From: Paracoccus marinus
GTDB taxonomy: Bacteria; Pseudomonadota; Alphaproteobacteria; Rhodobacterales; Rhodobacteraceae
DNA length: 38,666 nucleotides
Reading direction: 5' to 3'
Assembly: GCF_007018965.1 (NCBI RefSeq)
Contig: NZ_VJYZ01000016.1
Coordinates: 1-38,666, forward strand
Within the stretch, counting starts at the first letter, position 1. Every line of letters starts with the position of its first letter. Below the pieces are notes generated by a model. The model searched no databases. It was not told the origin of the DNA and saw nothing but the letters and a program-made list of their open reading frames with translations. Shown here piece by piece: positions 24,995 through 33,439 of this stretch. Position numbers and translations under genes: made by a program.

Positions 24995-25049
24995 CAGGTG
25001 GGCAGACTCTTCCTTAACATCTGACAGTAGATGCCTTCGCGAGAGTGCC

Positions 25050-26018
25050 ATGCCCAACCTGATCTGCAATGTCGTCTGGATGCCTCATTACCGCGGAGAA
25101 GCAGACGTTCATGCAGGCGGCTTCGACTATGTGTCGATCAATGGCTACGGGCATGAATTGCTTAATTTTGATGCTCTGAACGGCAAGGTATACGGCTTCG
25201 TTCAAACAAGGAACTCGACCGTCAACATAAACAGGCTGGGTGCAAAGCCGGAAGACGACTTCATGGACGGCGTTCGCGTGATCTTCATTTCGACCCATGA
25301 AGAGCTAGGGCCCGTCGTAATCGGCTGGTACGAAAACGCCCGTGTTTGGCGCCGAAAGCAACCAGGTCTTCGGTCCGTTCCAACACACCCAGACGTCAAG
25401 ATCGACTTTCAGTTCGAAGCATCTGCAGATAACGCAATGCTGCTGCCTGTGTCCCAGAGGTTGCTCACCGTTCCCAATCGGAAAAAGGGCTTCCCCGGTC
25501 AAAGCCCTGTGTTTTTCCCGGACGAAAGCGACGAAATGCGCACATGGATGCGCAAGTTCGAAAAGTACTTCGACGAGAAGAAGTCCGGACAGACTTCAGG
25601 TACCAAGAAGTCAAACGGGTCGGAGCGCAGCACTGACGCCGAGCATAACGCGCTGGTAGAAATCTCGGCTATTGAAGCTGTCATTGCAGCACTGGGCCCC
25701 GACTATCGTGACCGTCAGGCAGACAACTGCGGGTGGGACCTAGAGTTTGAGCGAGGCGGAAAAAAGCTCTGCGTTGAGGTAAAGGGGAACTCCGGACTGA
25801 CCCCTCGTGCAGAAGTATCCCCCAACGAATATCGGATCATCAAGGAAGTAATGGAGGGGCGCTTCACGGACGGCGACTATAGACTGGCGATTGTCACCGA
25901 CGCCTTCGGCGGCCGAAACGTCCACTTGTTCGCCTTCACTGTGAACAAGGGTTGGGTCTGCGAACGCACTGGCGCGTCCGTGAATGCGACGGAGCGCATA
26001 GCGGCGGTGTTCAGCTAG
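25050..26018 (+). CDS. DUF3883-like PD-(D/E)XK nuclease with N-terminal sensor-like domain (cargo gene)
   Basis: This is a 322-aa protein. The N-terminal part (about 1-120) is a beta-rich domain with GYGHELLNF, GVRVIFISTHEELGPVVIGWY and ENARVWRR, similar in feel to modified-base-reading PUA/EVE-like folds. A linker with Ser/Lys/Thr repeats (about 175-200) leads to a C-terminal DUF3883-like nuclease: NALVEISAIEAV, GWDLEFERGGKKLCVEVKG (D...EVK) and SPNEYRIIKE. I infer a single-protein restriction factor. GC is lower than its neighbours (a 60-base sample at 25201-25260 is half G+C). It has its own 55-base leader after the previous stop and overlaps a convergent gene by 4 bases. Confidence 0.72.
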   Translation: MPNLICNVVWMPHYRGEADVHAGGFDYVSINGYGHELLNFDALNGKVYGFVQTRNSTVNINRLGAKPEDDFMDGVRVIFISTHEELGPVVIGWYENARVWRRKQPGLRSVPTHPDVKIDFQFEASADNAMLLPVSQRLLTVPNRKKGFPGQSPVFFPDESDEMRTWMRKFEKYFDEKKSGQTSGTKKSNGSERSTDAEHNALVEISAIEAVIAALGPDYRDRQADNCGWDLEFERGGKKLCVEVKGNSGLTPRAEVSPNEYRIIKEVMEGRFTDGDYRLAIVTDAFGGRNVHLFAFTVNKGWVCERTGASVNATERIAAVFS

Positions 26019-26572
26019 ACGCGATACACGGTGCCCCTGCCCTCGACCTTCTCGGCCTTGATGGGCAGACCCAGCTTCTTCTTCAGGGCACCAGAGATGC
26101 AGCCGCGGACGGTATGAGCCAGCCATCCGGTGGCCTCGACCATCTCGGCGACCGTCGCTCCCTCTGGGCACTGGAGCATGGCGATGATCTGCGCCTGCTT
26201 GGTGCCAGCGCGGATGGCGACGAGTTTCACGGTGCCGGTGTCGTCGGGCATCCGCACCAGTTCCGGCTTCGGCCTTGCCTTCCGCACATTGGCGACGGCG
26301 CAGGCCACCACCGGCTCGATCCCAATGGCCTCCAGCCCGGCCTCAGTGGCGATCAGCGTGGTGCCGTGGCCATCGCCGGTCTCGCGCCACATCGGTTCGC
26401 CGCGCCGCAGGTTGGCCTCGACCTCCTCGAGCCAGCCGCGGGCAATCATCTTGCCGACGACCATCTTGGCGGCGGCGCCGACCAGCCCCTCGGGCAGCGG
26501 CAGGGCGAGATTGCCGGGCCGGGTCGCGGCACGAGCGAGGATCAGGGACTGGGTGTCGGACGGGGTGGTCAT
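26015..26572 (-). CDS. DUF3489-family phage protein
   Basis: This 185-aa protein carries the DUF3489 signature near its C-terminus: RAGTKQAQIIAMLQCPEGATVAEMVEATGW, then HTVRGCISGALKKKLGL, a winged-helix-like unit. The N-terminal half contains LVGAAAKMVVGKMIARGWLEEV, another HTH-like segment. The start at 26572 is supported by GGAGG about 6 bases upstream. It is probably a DNA-binding regulator; the precise role is unknown. It is the last of three minus-strand genes between the early region and the terminase, and its end overlaps the DUF3883-like gene. Confidence 0.78.
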   Translation of the reverse strand: MTTPSDTQSLILARAATRPGNLALPLPEGLVGAAAKMVVGKMIARGWLEEVEANLRRGEPMWRETGDGHGTTLIATEAGLEAIGIEPVVACAVANVRKARPKPELVRMPDDTGTVKLVAIRAGTKQAQIIAMLQCPEGATVAEMVEATGWLAHTVRGCISGALKKKLGLPIKAEKVEGRGTVYRV

Positions 26573-26709
26573 CGGGGCCTCCGTGGCTGTGGGCGCGCGC
26601 TGTGCGCGCCTTCTACGGACGTTCGCCCGGCTTACGCGGCCCCACTGGGGCCACGGTCCGGGCTCACCCCCGTCATCGGACGGGGCGGCCGTCGCGCCGT
26701 GGGGGCGCG

Positions 26710-26937
26710 TCAGGCGGCGTGTTCGCCTTCCTTGAAGGCGCTGTCGGTGATCTGGCGCAGCAGACCCGCGTAGTGCTTCAGCGTGCCGACATGGCCCCAG
26801 TTGATCTCGTCGGGGTGGGTCTCGAAATGGTCGTCGCTGAGGGCCTTCAGGCTCTCCAGCATGGTGTCGATCTCGACCTTGGCGGCCATGAATGCGTCGA
26901 GGGCTTTGGAGTTGTCGGCTGCGCGGCGGGTGGTCAT
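26710..26937 (-). CDS. Small conserved phage protein
   Basis: This 75-aa, mostly helical protein has no named domain (ALDAFMAAKVEIDTMLESLKAL, then DEINWGHVGTLKHYAGLLRQI). An AGGAT motif lies upstream of the ATG at 26937. It sits in a minus-strand run with two other small genes. About 140 bases separate it from the DUF3489 gene and contain GC-rich hairpins, including GGCGCGC/GCGCGCC at 26592-26610. The role is unknown. Confidence 0.65.
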   Translation of the reverse strand: MTTRRAADNSKALDAFMAAKVEIDTMLESLKALSDDHFETHPDEINWGHVGTLKHYAGLLRQITDSAFKEGEHAA

Positions 26938-27048
26938 GGCGGGGCATCCTTCGGTGAGTTGTATCGTTCTGGTGCCAACACCATCGCTCTTTCGGGCGGA
27001 TGATCGTAGGCAAATCGGAGAAATATCAGTGCGTTCTGATCGCATCCG

Positions 27049-27264
27049 TCAGATCAGCCGCATCTCGGCCAGCGTGCGGCTGGCGGCACCCAGCTGGGCG
27101 GTCGGCAGTTCGATCTTCAGGTGCGACAGGACGTCGGAGGCCTCGGCCGGGATCCCGCTCTCGCGCAGCGCCTGCTCGATGACTTCGGCGATGGCGTCCG
27201 GGCGGCTCAGATCGAAGCCCTCGGGAAGGGTGGAATAGTCGATGCGGATGGTGGTCGTGGTCAT
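27049..27264 (-). CDS. Small conserved phage protein
   Basis: This 71-aa protein begins TTTTIRIDYSTLPEGFDL and continues with a helical segment (AIAEVIEQALRESGIPAEASDVL). I recognise no domain. AGGAGGG lies about 8 bases before its ATG at 27264, which supports the start. It is the first gene of the minus-strand unit and is divergent from the terminase small subunit; the two starts are 133 bases apart. Confidence 0.65.
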   Translation of the reverse strand: MTTTTIRIDYSTLPEGFDLSRPDAIAEVIEQALRESGIPAEASDVLSHLKIELPTAQLGAASRTLAEMRLI

Positions 27265-27397
27265 GGTGAAGCCCTCCTGGGGTCGGCGCAATGCGGCCTG
27301 TTGATGGGAGCAGAATCGCTCTGAAGGGAGAGACAATCAACGGGAATGATTTTCTTTTCCTGTTCATTTTCAATACCTTGATAGGCTTCACAGCACC
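27265..27397. promoter_or_regulatory. Divergent AT-rich promoter region before the terminase genes
   Basis: This 133-base gap between divergent genes contains the most AT-rich run in the prophage (about 27340-27380, ATGATTTTCTTTTCCTGTTC). It should hold promoters for the minus-strand unit and for the late operon. I cannot assign clear -35/-10 pairs. Two related segments, AATGATTTTC and TTCATTTTC, might be regulator half-sites. Confidence 0.4.
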
Positions 27398-27934
27398 ATG
27401 AAGGGAATGAGCGAACGCGAGTATGCGGCGCATTCCGGCCTGTCCCGCGGCGGGGTGCAGAAGGCGCGCAAGAACGGTCGGCTGGTGGTCCATGACGACG
27501 GGTCGATCAATGCCGCGGCCTCGGATGTGCGGCGGGCGGAGATCACGGACCCCGACCAGCAGCGCCGCAGTCTGGGTGGCGATGGGCTGGCCAGCGGCCC
27601 CGGCGATACGACGTCCTACATCAAGGCGCGCACGGCGCTGACGGTTTACGCGGCGCAGGAGCGCCAGCTGGCCGTCCAGAAGAAGAAGGGGGCGCTGGTC
27701 GACCGTGCGCGGGCGGAAACGCTGGTGTTTCGCCTGGCGCGGCAGGAACGGGACGTCTGGGTGACCTGGCCCGGACGGGTGGCCGCGCTGATGGCGGCGC
27801 AGATCATGGCGGAGGTGGAACGGCAATCCGGGGCATCGGTGACGATCGAGACCGCGATCATGCAAAGGGTGCTGGAAGCCCATGTCCGCGAACAGCTCGA
27901 CGCCCTCGCCGACCTCCGGGTCTCGCTTGCATGA
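27398..27934 (+). CDS. Terminase small subunit (Nu1-like)
   Basis: This 178-aa protein has an N-terminal HTH (SEREYAAHSGLSRGGVQKARKNGRLVVHDDGSIN, residues 4-37) of the Nu1-type DNA-binding fold that recognises the phage packaging site. The C-terminal helices (about 70-170; TALTVYAAQERQLAVQKKKGALVDRARAET) would assemble the oligomer and contact the large subunit. It is followed directly by the GpA-type large terminase, whose reading frame overlaps its end, and it opens the late operon. Confidence 0.85.
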   Translation: MKGMSEREYAAHSGLSRGGVQKARKNGRLVVHDDGSINAAASDVRRAEITDPDQQRRSLGGDGLASGPGDTTSYIKARTALTVYAAQERQLAVQKKKGALVDRARAETLVFRLARQERDVWVTWPGRVAALMAAQIMAEVERQSGASVTIETAIMQRVLEAHVREQLDALADLRVSLA

Positions 27935-29933
27935 TGAGGATGACGACAACGACCTGACGGCCGACCTCGACCTCGGCTTCGACGGTGCCGAAGACCTTCT
28001 GAGGGTCTGGCGGCGGGGGATGCGCCCCGATCCGAACCTGACGGTCTCGGAATGGGCGGATCAGCATCGCTGGCTGTCGTCACGCGGCGCGGCCGAGCCG
28101 GGGCGGTATCGCACCGCCCGGGCCCCCTACCTGCGTGAGATCATGGATGCACTGTCGCCCGGCCATCCGGCCCAGCGCATCACCTTCATGAAGGCCGCCC
28201 AGGTGGGGGCGACCGAGGCCGGGAACAACTGGATCGGCTTCGTGATCCACCACGCGCCGGGGCCGATGCTGGCAGTGCTGCCGAGCCTGGAATTGGCCAA
28301 GCGGACGTCGCGGGGCCGCCTTGATCCGCTGATCGCGGATAGCCCGGCGCTGCGCGAGCGTGTGAACCCGGCCAGGTCGCGCGATGCCGGGAATTCGATG
28401 CTGTCGAAGGAATTCCCCGGCGGCATCCTGGTGCTGACCGGGGCCAATTCCGCCACCGGCCTGCGGTCGATGCCCGCGCGCTATGTGTTTCTCGACGAGG
28501 TCGACGCCTATCCGGCCTCGGCCGACGAGGAAGGCGATCCGGTCACGCTGGCTGAGGCGCGGACGACGACCTTCTCGCACCGGCGCAAGGTGTTCATGGT
28601 CTCGACCCCAACGATCCGGGGGCTGTCGCGCATCGAGCGCGAGTTCGAGGCATCTGATCAGCGGCGCTACTTCGTGCCCTGCCCGCATTGCGGGGCGATG
28701 CAATGGCTGCAGTTCGAGCGGCTGCGCTGGGCGAAGGGGAAGCCGGAAACCGCCGTCTATCACTGCGAGGGTTGCGAACGCCCTATCGCCGAGCACCACA
28801 AGACCGAAATGCTGGCCCGAGGCGAATGGCGGGCAACATCCGTGTCAACAGACCCGAAAGCCATCGGCTTCCACCTCTCGGCACTTTACTCGCCGCTCGG
28901 GTGGAAAAGCTGGTCCGACGTCGCGCGGGAATGGCTGGCGGCCCAAGGGTCGGACGAGACGCTGCGCGCGGCGCGCAACACGTTGCTGGGCGAGACGTGG
29001 GTCGAAAGCGGCGACGCACCGGAATGGCAGCGGCTGGCGGATCGGCGGGAGGCGTGGAAGCCGGGCACGGTACCGATGGCGGGGCTGTTCCTGACGGCCG
29101 GGGCAGACGTGCAGAAGGACCGGATCGAGGTCGACATCTGGGCCTGGGGCCGGGGCCTCGAGTCCTGGCTCGTCGATCACATCGTGATCCCGGGCGGCCC
29201 AGACGATCCGGCCGCCTGGGACAAGCTGACGGCCCTCCTCGGCCGGTCGTGGCAGCATGCCAACGGCGCCTTCATGACCGTGGCGCGGCTGGGCATCGAT
29301 ACCGGCTACGAGGCCGCGGCCGTCTATGCCTGGTCACGCAAGGTCGGCTTCGAGCAGGTTGCGCCGCTAAAGGGCCTCGAGGGCTTCAACCGCGCTACGC
29401 CGGTCTCGGGGCCAACCTTCGTGGACGCCACCATTGGCGGCAAACGGCTGCGTCGCGGCGCGCGGCTTTGGTCGGTGGCCACGGCGACCTTCAAGGCGGA
29501 GACCTACCGCTTCCTGCGGATCGAACGTCTGAGTGATGGGGATCGGGCGCTGGGCGTGCTGGACGCGCCGGGCACGATCCACCTGCCCAGCTGGGCCGAC
29601 ACCGAATGGCTGAAGCAGCTGGTGGCCGAACAGCTGGTCACGATCCGAAACAAGCGCGGCTATGCCCATCAGGAATGGCAGAAGATGCGCGAGCGGAACG
29701 AGGCGCTCGACTGCCGGGTCTACGCCCGTGCCGCGGCATGGATCCTCGGCGCCGACCGCTGGGACGAGGCGACCTGGCGGCGGCTCGAAGCGCAGGCGGG
29801 CGTGGAAACGCGCCTGCCCACTGCCGTCGCAACGGAAAGCGCACCAACTGACCCAGCCCAACCCAAGGCCGGAACGCTAACCACGCCACGCCGGAAACGG
29901 CGGGCCTACACCCCGAACTTCATGAGGGACTGA
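27882..29933 (+). CDS. Terminase large subunit (lambda GpA family)
   Basis: This is a 683-aa ATPase/nuclease that packages phage DNA into proheads. Motifs include the Walker-A-like AAQVGATE, the Walker-B FLDEVDAYP, a zinc-binding CPHCG...CEGC pair (about residues 267-300) and the C-terminal nuclease domain with AGADVQKDRIEVD. The ATG at 27882 would overlap the small subunit by 53 bases; an in-frame TTG at 27927 is a possible alternative. The tail ends in a basic stretch (PRRKRRAYTPNF). The joining protein begins at the last base of its stop codon. Confidence 0.92.
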   Translation: MSANSSTPSPTSGSRLHDEDDDNDLTADLDLGFDGAEDLLRVWRRGMRPDPNLTVSEWADQHRWLSSRGAAEPGRYRTARAPYLREIMDALSPGHPAQRITFMKAAQVGATEAGNNWIGFVIHHAPGPMLAVLPSLELAKRTSRGRLDPLIADSPALRERVNPARSRDAGNSMLSKEFPGGILVLTGANSATGLRSMPARYVFLDEVDAYPASADEEGDPVTLAEARTTTFSHRRKVFMVSTPTIRGLSRIEREFEASDQRRYFVPCPHCGAMQWLQFERLRWAKGKPETAVYHCEGCERPIAEHHKTEMLARGEWRATSVSTDPKAIGFHLSALYSPLGWKSWSDVAREWLAAQGSDETLRAARNTLLGETWVESGDAPEWQRLADRREAWKPGTVPMAGLFLTAGADVQKDRIEVDIWAWGRGLESWLVDHIVIPGGPDDPAAWDKLTALLGRSWQHANGAFMTVARLGIDTGYEAAAVYAWSRKVGFEQVAPLKGLEGFNRATPVSGPTFVDATIGGKRLRRGARLWSVATATFKAETYRFLRIERLSDGDRALGVLDAPGTIHLPSWADTEWLKQLVAEQLVTIRNKRGYAHQEWQKMRERNEALDCRVYARAAAWILGADRWDEATWRRLEAQAGVETRLPTAVATESAPTDPAQPKAGTLTTPRRKRRAYTPNFMRD

Positions 29934-30145
29934 TGGACCTGGAACGCATGCAGGCCCTGCTCACAGCGCTGCAGGAGGCCCGCTTCGCCGGGCTGCGCAG
30001 CGTCAGCTACGACGGCAAGACCGTGACCTATGGCTCCGACGCCGAACTGGCCGCGGCGATCAGGGATCTGGAAGGACGGATTGCCACCGCCTCTGCCACC
30101 CCGCGTCGTCGCCGCTGGGGCACCGTGGCCACGAAGGGTCTGTGA
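29933..30145 (+). CDS. Head-tail joining protein (gpW-like)
   Basis: This 70-aa protein is of the size and layout of lambda gpW: an N-terminal helix (LERMQALLTALQEARFAG), a short beta hairpin (VSYDGKTVTY) and a second helix (DAELAAAIRDLEGRIA) with a basic tail. It seals the portal-connector channel after DNA packaging. It lies between terminase large subunit and portal, exactly as in lambda, and overlaps the terminase gene by one base. Confidence 0.82.
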   Translation: MDLERMQALLTALQEARFAGLRSVSYDGKTVTYGSDAELAAAIRDLEGRIATASATPRRRRWGTVATKGL

Positions 30146-30147
30146 CC

Positions 30148-31659
30148 ATGGTGCTCGACGCCTTCCGCGCGCGGCTCGGGTCCATCATCGGCGGGTTCGA
30201 CGCGGCGCAATCTCACCGCCGCATGCGCGGCTTCCGCGCCACCCGGGCACACGTCAACACGCTGATCGCTGCCTCGGGCGAGACCATCACCGCCCGCGCG
30301 CGCTGGCTGGTCCGGAACAACGGATATGCGGCGAACGCCGTCGATGCCTTCGCGAACCACGTCGTCGGCGACGGGATCAAGCCCTCGTCGAAGATCGCGG
30401 ATCAGGGGAAAAAGGAGGAGTTGCAGAAGCTTTGGCTTGCGTGGACGGACGAGGCTGATGCCGAGAGGCTGACCGACTTTTTCGGGTTGCAGCGGCGGGC
30501 GGCGCGGGAGGTGTTCCTCGCAGGCGAGGTCTTCCTGCGCATTCGCACGCGGCGGCCGGAGGACGGGCTGACCGTGCCCATGCAGCTGCAGATGCTCCCC
30601 TCGGAGATGCTGCCGCAGGACATGACCCGCGTCCTGCCCGGCGCAGGGTCGATCCGTCAGGGTATCGAGTTCGACGGCATCGGCCGCCGCGTCGCCTACC
30701 ACTTCCTGCGCCGCCACCCGGGCGACATGACCGATCCGGGGCTGATGGGTGAAACCGTCCGCGTTCCGGCCTCCGAGGTCATTCACATCCTCGACCCGGT
30801 CGAGGCGGGTCAGCTTCGCGGGGTGTCGCGCTTCGCGGCGGCCGTGGTGAAGCTCTTCACCCTCGATCTCTACGACGACGCCGAACTGGAGCGGAAAAAG
30901 ACCGCAGCGATGTTCGCCATGTTCATCACCTCCCCCGCCCCGGAAACCGCGCTCGATCCGGCCGAGGACGATCTGGAGGTCGAACCGGGCCAAGTGGTGC
31001 GACTGGATCCCGGCGAGGATGTCACCACGCCATCGACGCCGGATTCTGGGTCCACCTACGAGCCCTTCCAATACCGCACGCTCCTGCAGATAGGCGCCGC
31101 GCTGGGCGTGCCCTATGGCTATCTGACCGGTGACACCGCGAAGGGAAACTTCTCGAACACCCGGATCGCATTGGTCGACTTCCGCCGACGGATCTCGGCC
31201 TTCCAGCATTCGGTGATGGTCTATCAGCTCTGCCGCGCCGTCTGGACGCGATGGATGGACACGGCGGTGCTGGCCGGGGCCATCGATCTGCCAGGTTACG
31301 CCACCGATCGGCGGCAATACCTCGCCTGCGACTGGCTGCCCACCAAGTGGGACTGGATCGATCCGGCCAAGGATGCCGCGGCCGAAATCCTGCAGATCGA
31401 GGCGGGCCTGAAATCCCGCACGCAGGCCATCGCGGAGCGCGGCTACGACGCCGAACAGGTAGACCGCGAGATTGCCGCGGAACGGAAACGCGAAGCCGAG
31501 CTGGGCCTCGACTTCCGGCGGCCGGGGTCACCGGCGCAGGCGGCGGGCGGCGGCGCTGGGCCGGGCGATGCCGAGGGCCGACGGCATGATCAGCAGGACA
31601 GCGGCGATCAGGAAGACGATGGCGAGGACCGGGAACCCCGGCCTGCGGAGGAGGGATGA
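30148..31659 (+). CDS. Portal protein (lambda gpB-like)
   Basis: This protein of about 503 aa is of the lambda-type portal family. It has RARWLVRNNGYAANAVDAFANHVVG near the N-terminus, the REVFLAGEVFLRIRTRR block, EVIHILDPVEAGQLRGVSRFA and GVPYGYLTGDTAKGNFSN. The C-terminus is long and rich in G, D and E. It forms the dodecameric ring for DNA entry. I prefer ATG 30148, since AAGGG lies 9 bases upstream, over GTG 30142. Its end overlaps the start of the protease gene by 4 bases. Confidence 0.9.
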   Translation: MVLDAFRARLGSIIGGFDAAQSHRRMRGFRATRAHVNTLIAASGETITARARWLVRNNGYAANAVDAFANHVVGDGIKPSSKIADQGKKEELQKLWLAWTDEADAERLTDFFGLQRRAAREVFLAGEVFLRIRTRRPEDGLTVPMQLQMLPSEMLPQDMTRVLPGAGSIRQGIEFDGIGRRVAYHFLRRHPGDMTDPGLMGETVRVPASEVIHILDPVEAGQLRGVSRFAAAVVKLFTLDLYDDAELERKKTAAMFAMFITSPAPETALDPAEDDLEVEPGQVVRLDPGEDVTTPSTPDSGSTYEPFQYRTLLQIGAALGVPYGYLTGDTAKGNFSNTRIALVDFRRRISAFQHSVMVYQLCRAVWTRWMDTAVLAGAIDLPGYATDRRQYLACDWLPTKWDWIDPAKDAAAEILQIEAGLKSRTQAIAERGYDAEQVDREIAAERKREAELGLDFRRPGSPAQAAGGGAGPGDAEGRRHDQQDSGDQEDDGEDREPRPAEEG

Positions 31660-32969
31660 TGCATCACACCCAGATCGCCCAGCGCGCCTTCAACACGCCT
31701 CTGATGGTTGATCCCGCCAAGGCGCTGGCATTCCTGACCGGCCTTGGGCCGAGGATCACCGGCCGCGAGATCAGCATCGAAGGGCAGGAGATCGCGGCTG
31801 AGGACCAGGATGCAGCCACCCTGCCCGCCCGTGCGTCACTCTTCGGCGACGACCTGACCAATCGCCACGCGCGCAACGGTGGCCAGCCCTTCGCCGTGGT
31901 GGATGGGATCGCGGTCATCGAAATCGCCGGAACGCTGGTGCATCGCGGCGCCTGGATCGGGCAGTCTTCGGGGCTGACTTCCTACGAGGGAATTGCGGCC
32001 CAACTTCAGGCGGCGCTGGCCGATCCTGCGATCCGCGGCATTGCGCTCGATATCGACAGCTTCGGTGGTGAAGTCGCGGGGGCCTTCGATCTGGCGGATC
32101 GCATCCGGGCCGCTCGGACGCAGAAGCCGGTCCACGCTTTCGTCGCCGACCATGCCCTATCGGCCGCCTATGCGCTGGCTTCGCAGGCCGACCGCATCAT
32201 CCTGCCCCGCACTGGGGCGGTCGGCAGCATCGGCGTCGTCGCCATGCACAGCGACATGAGCGCAGCGCTGGACCAGAAGGGCATTGCCGTCACGTTGATC
32301 CATGCGGGTGCGCGCAAGGTCGATGCCAATCCCTACCAGCCCTTGCCCGAGGCCGTCCGCGACCGGATCGCGGGCGAGTTGGAAGACCTGCGCCAGCTCT
32401 TTGCCGAAACCGTCGCCGAAGGGCGCGGTAGACGCCTCGACACCCTACGCGCACTGGGCACCGAAGCCGCCGTGTTCCGCGGCGAGGCGGCTGTCTTCGC
32501 CGGTCTCGCAGATGAGGTGGCCGATCCCGTCACCGCCTTCCGCGCTTTCGCCGCCGCACCCAGCGGCACATCCACCCCCAGAGGAAAGGGCCCGATGATG
32601 ACCACTGCCCCCGAAGACCATACGCAGCCTCCGGCAGCGCCTGCCGCCAGCACCCCGCCGGAACCGGCCCCGCCAGCGGCAGTCGCACCGCTGCAAACCG
32701 CGGCGGCCGCGATGTCGCCCGAAGCCATCCGCGCCGAGGCGGCCGAGGTCGCGCAAGTCTGCGCACAGGCCGCGCGCCTCGGCGTCCAGATCGATTCCGC
32801 CGAGGCTGTCGCCAAGGGTGTGAAGCCCGAGGCCCTGCGCGCCAAGGTCCTGGCCGATCTCGCGGCCCGCAGTGACGCCGCGGGCATCATCGCCACGGCT
32901 CCTGCGGCTGTCACCAAGGAAAGCCCCATCGTCGCGGCCGCGAAAAAGTCGGCCGCCGCGTCGCGCTGA
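31656..32969 (+). CDS. S49-family prohead protease (lambda gpC-like), with nested scaffold
   Basis: This 437-aa protein has a SppA/ClpP-like serine protease domain (about 80-290): GIALDIDSFGGEVAGAFDLADRI gives the oxyanion region, HALSAAYALASQADRI carries the catalytic serine block, and TGAVGSIGVV follows. It matures the prohead. The last 124 residues are rich in Ala, Pro and Glu and look like a scaffold. As in lambda C/Nu3, an internal in-frame ATG at 32595, after GAGGAAAGGG, could start a separate scaffolding protein. It overlaps the portal by 4 bases. Confidence 0.88.
   Translation: MMHHTQIAQRAFNTPLMVDPAKALAFLTGLGPRITGREISIEGQEIAAEDQDAATLPARASLFGDDLTNRHARNGGQPFAVVDGIAVIEIAGTLVHRGAWIGQSSGLTSYEGIAAQLQAALADPAIRGIALDIDSFGGEVAGAFDLADRIRAARTQKPVHAFVADHALSAAYALASQADRIILPRTGAVGSIGVVAMHSDMSAALDQKGIAVTLIHAGARKVDANPYQPLPEAVRDRIAGELEDLRQLFAETVAEGRGRRLDTLRALGTEAAVFRGEAAVFAGLADEVADPVTAFRAFAAAPSGTSTPRGKGPMMTTAPEDHTQPPAAPAASTPPEPAPPAAVAPLQTAAAAMSPEAIRAEAAEVAQVCAQAARLGVQIDSAEAVAKGVKPEALRAKVLADLAARSDAAGIIATAPAAVTKESPIVAAAKKSAAASR
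32595..32969 (+). CDS. Nested scaffolding protein (Nu3-like), internal start in the protease gene
   Basis: The product would be 124 aa, in the same frame as the protease C-terminus. Two adjacent ATGs (32595, 32598) follow a purine-rich GAGGAAAGGG. The product is low complexity at first (Pro/Ala-rich), then helical (EAIRAEAAEVAQVCAQAARLGV), ending in a Lys/Ala tail, consistent with a phage scaffold. This is inferred from the lambda C/Nu3 arrangement and the internal ribosome-binding site; expression is not proven. Confidence 0.5.
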   Translation: MMTTAPEDHTQPPAAPAASTPPEPAPPAAVAPLQTAAAAMSPEAIRAEAAEVAQVCAQAARLGVQIDSAEAVAKGVKPEALRAKVLADLAARSDAAGIIATAPAAVTKESPIVAAAKKSAAASR

Positions 32970-33010
32970 TCCCGGCGCACCCCATCCCCCAACATCCTGG
33001 AGACTGAACC

Positions 33011-33391
33011 ATGCCCGTCCTGACGGAACCGCCCAGCATGGGCGACGTCCTCAAATATGAGGTCAACCCGAACTACACCCGCGAGGTGGTGACGCTGCTC
33101 GCAGGCATGCCCTATCCCGTCGGCGCCGTCCTCGGCCGCATCACCGCCAGCGGCAAGTACAAGCTGGCCACCAGTGGCGGCACCGATGGCGCCCAGACGG
33201 CTTCGGCCGTGCTGCTCTACGCCGTCGATGCGACACTTGCCGATGGTGTGGGCATTGTAGTGGCACGAGGCCCAGCCATCGTGTCGCGTGCAGAGCTGGC
33301 ATTTGATGCCACTGTCGATGACGCAGCGAAGATCACCACCAAGATCGGCCAACTGGCCGCCGCAGGCATCATCGCCCGCGACGGCGTCTGA
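33011..33391 (+). CDS. Head decoration protein (lambda gpD-like)
   Basis: This 126-aa protein is typical of the head decoration (HDPD) family. NPNYTREVVTLLAG is followed by PVGAVLGRIT and a beta-rich core (YKLATSGGTDGAQTASAVLLY, then ARGPAIVSRAEL), ending in AAGIIARDGV. It trims and stabilises the expanded capsid. It lies between the protease/scaffold and the major capsid gene, as in lambda. Confidence 0.87.
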   Translation: MPVLTEPPSMGDVLKYEVNPNYTREVVTLLAGMPYPVGAVLGRITASGKYKLATSGGTDGAQTASAVLLYAVDATLADGVGIVVARGPAIVSRAELAFDATVDDAAKITTKIGQLAAAGIIARDGV

Positions 33392-33439
33392 CGCTGCCCG
33401 CTCTGCGTCGTCCTTCCCTTAATCCCCCGGAGCAAACCC

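Noticed and set aside
23573..25069. 498-aa minus-strand open frame opposite the second ParB-methyltransferase
   Set aside because: Shadow; the plus strand carries SPPY and GSGTQ motifs in order.
30028..31317. 429-aa minus-strand open frame opposite the portal gene
   Set aside because: Antisense shadow of a recognisable portal protein in a continuous late operon.
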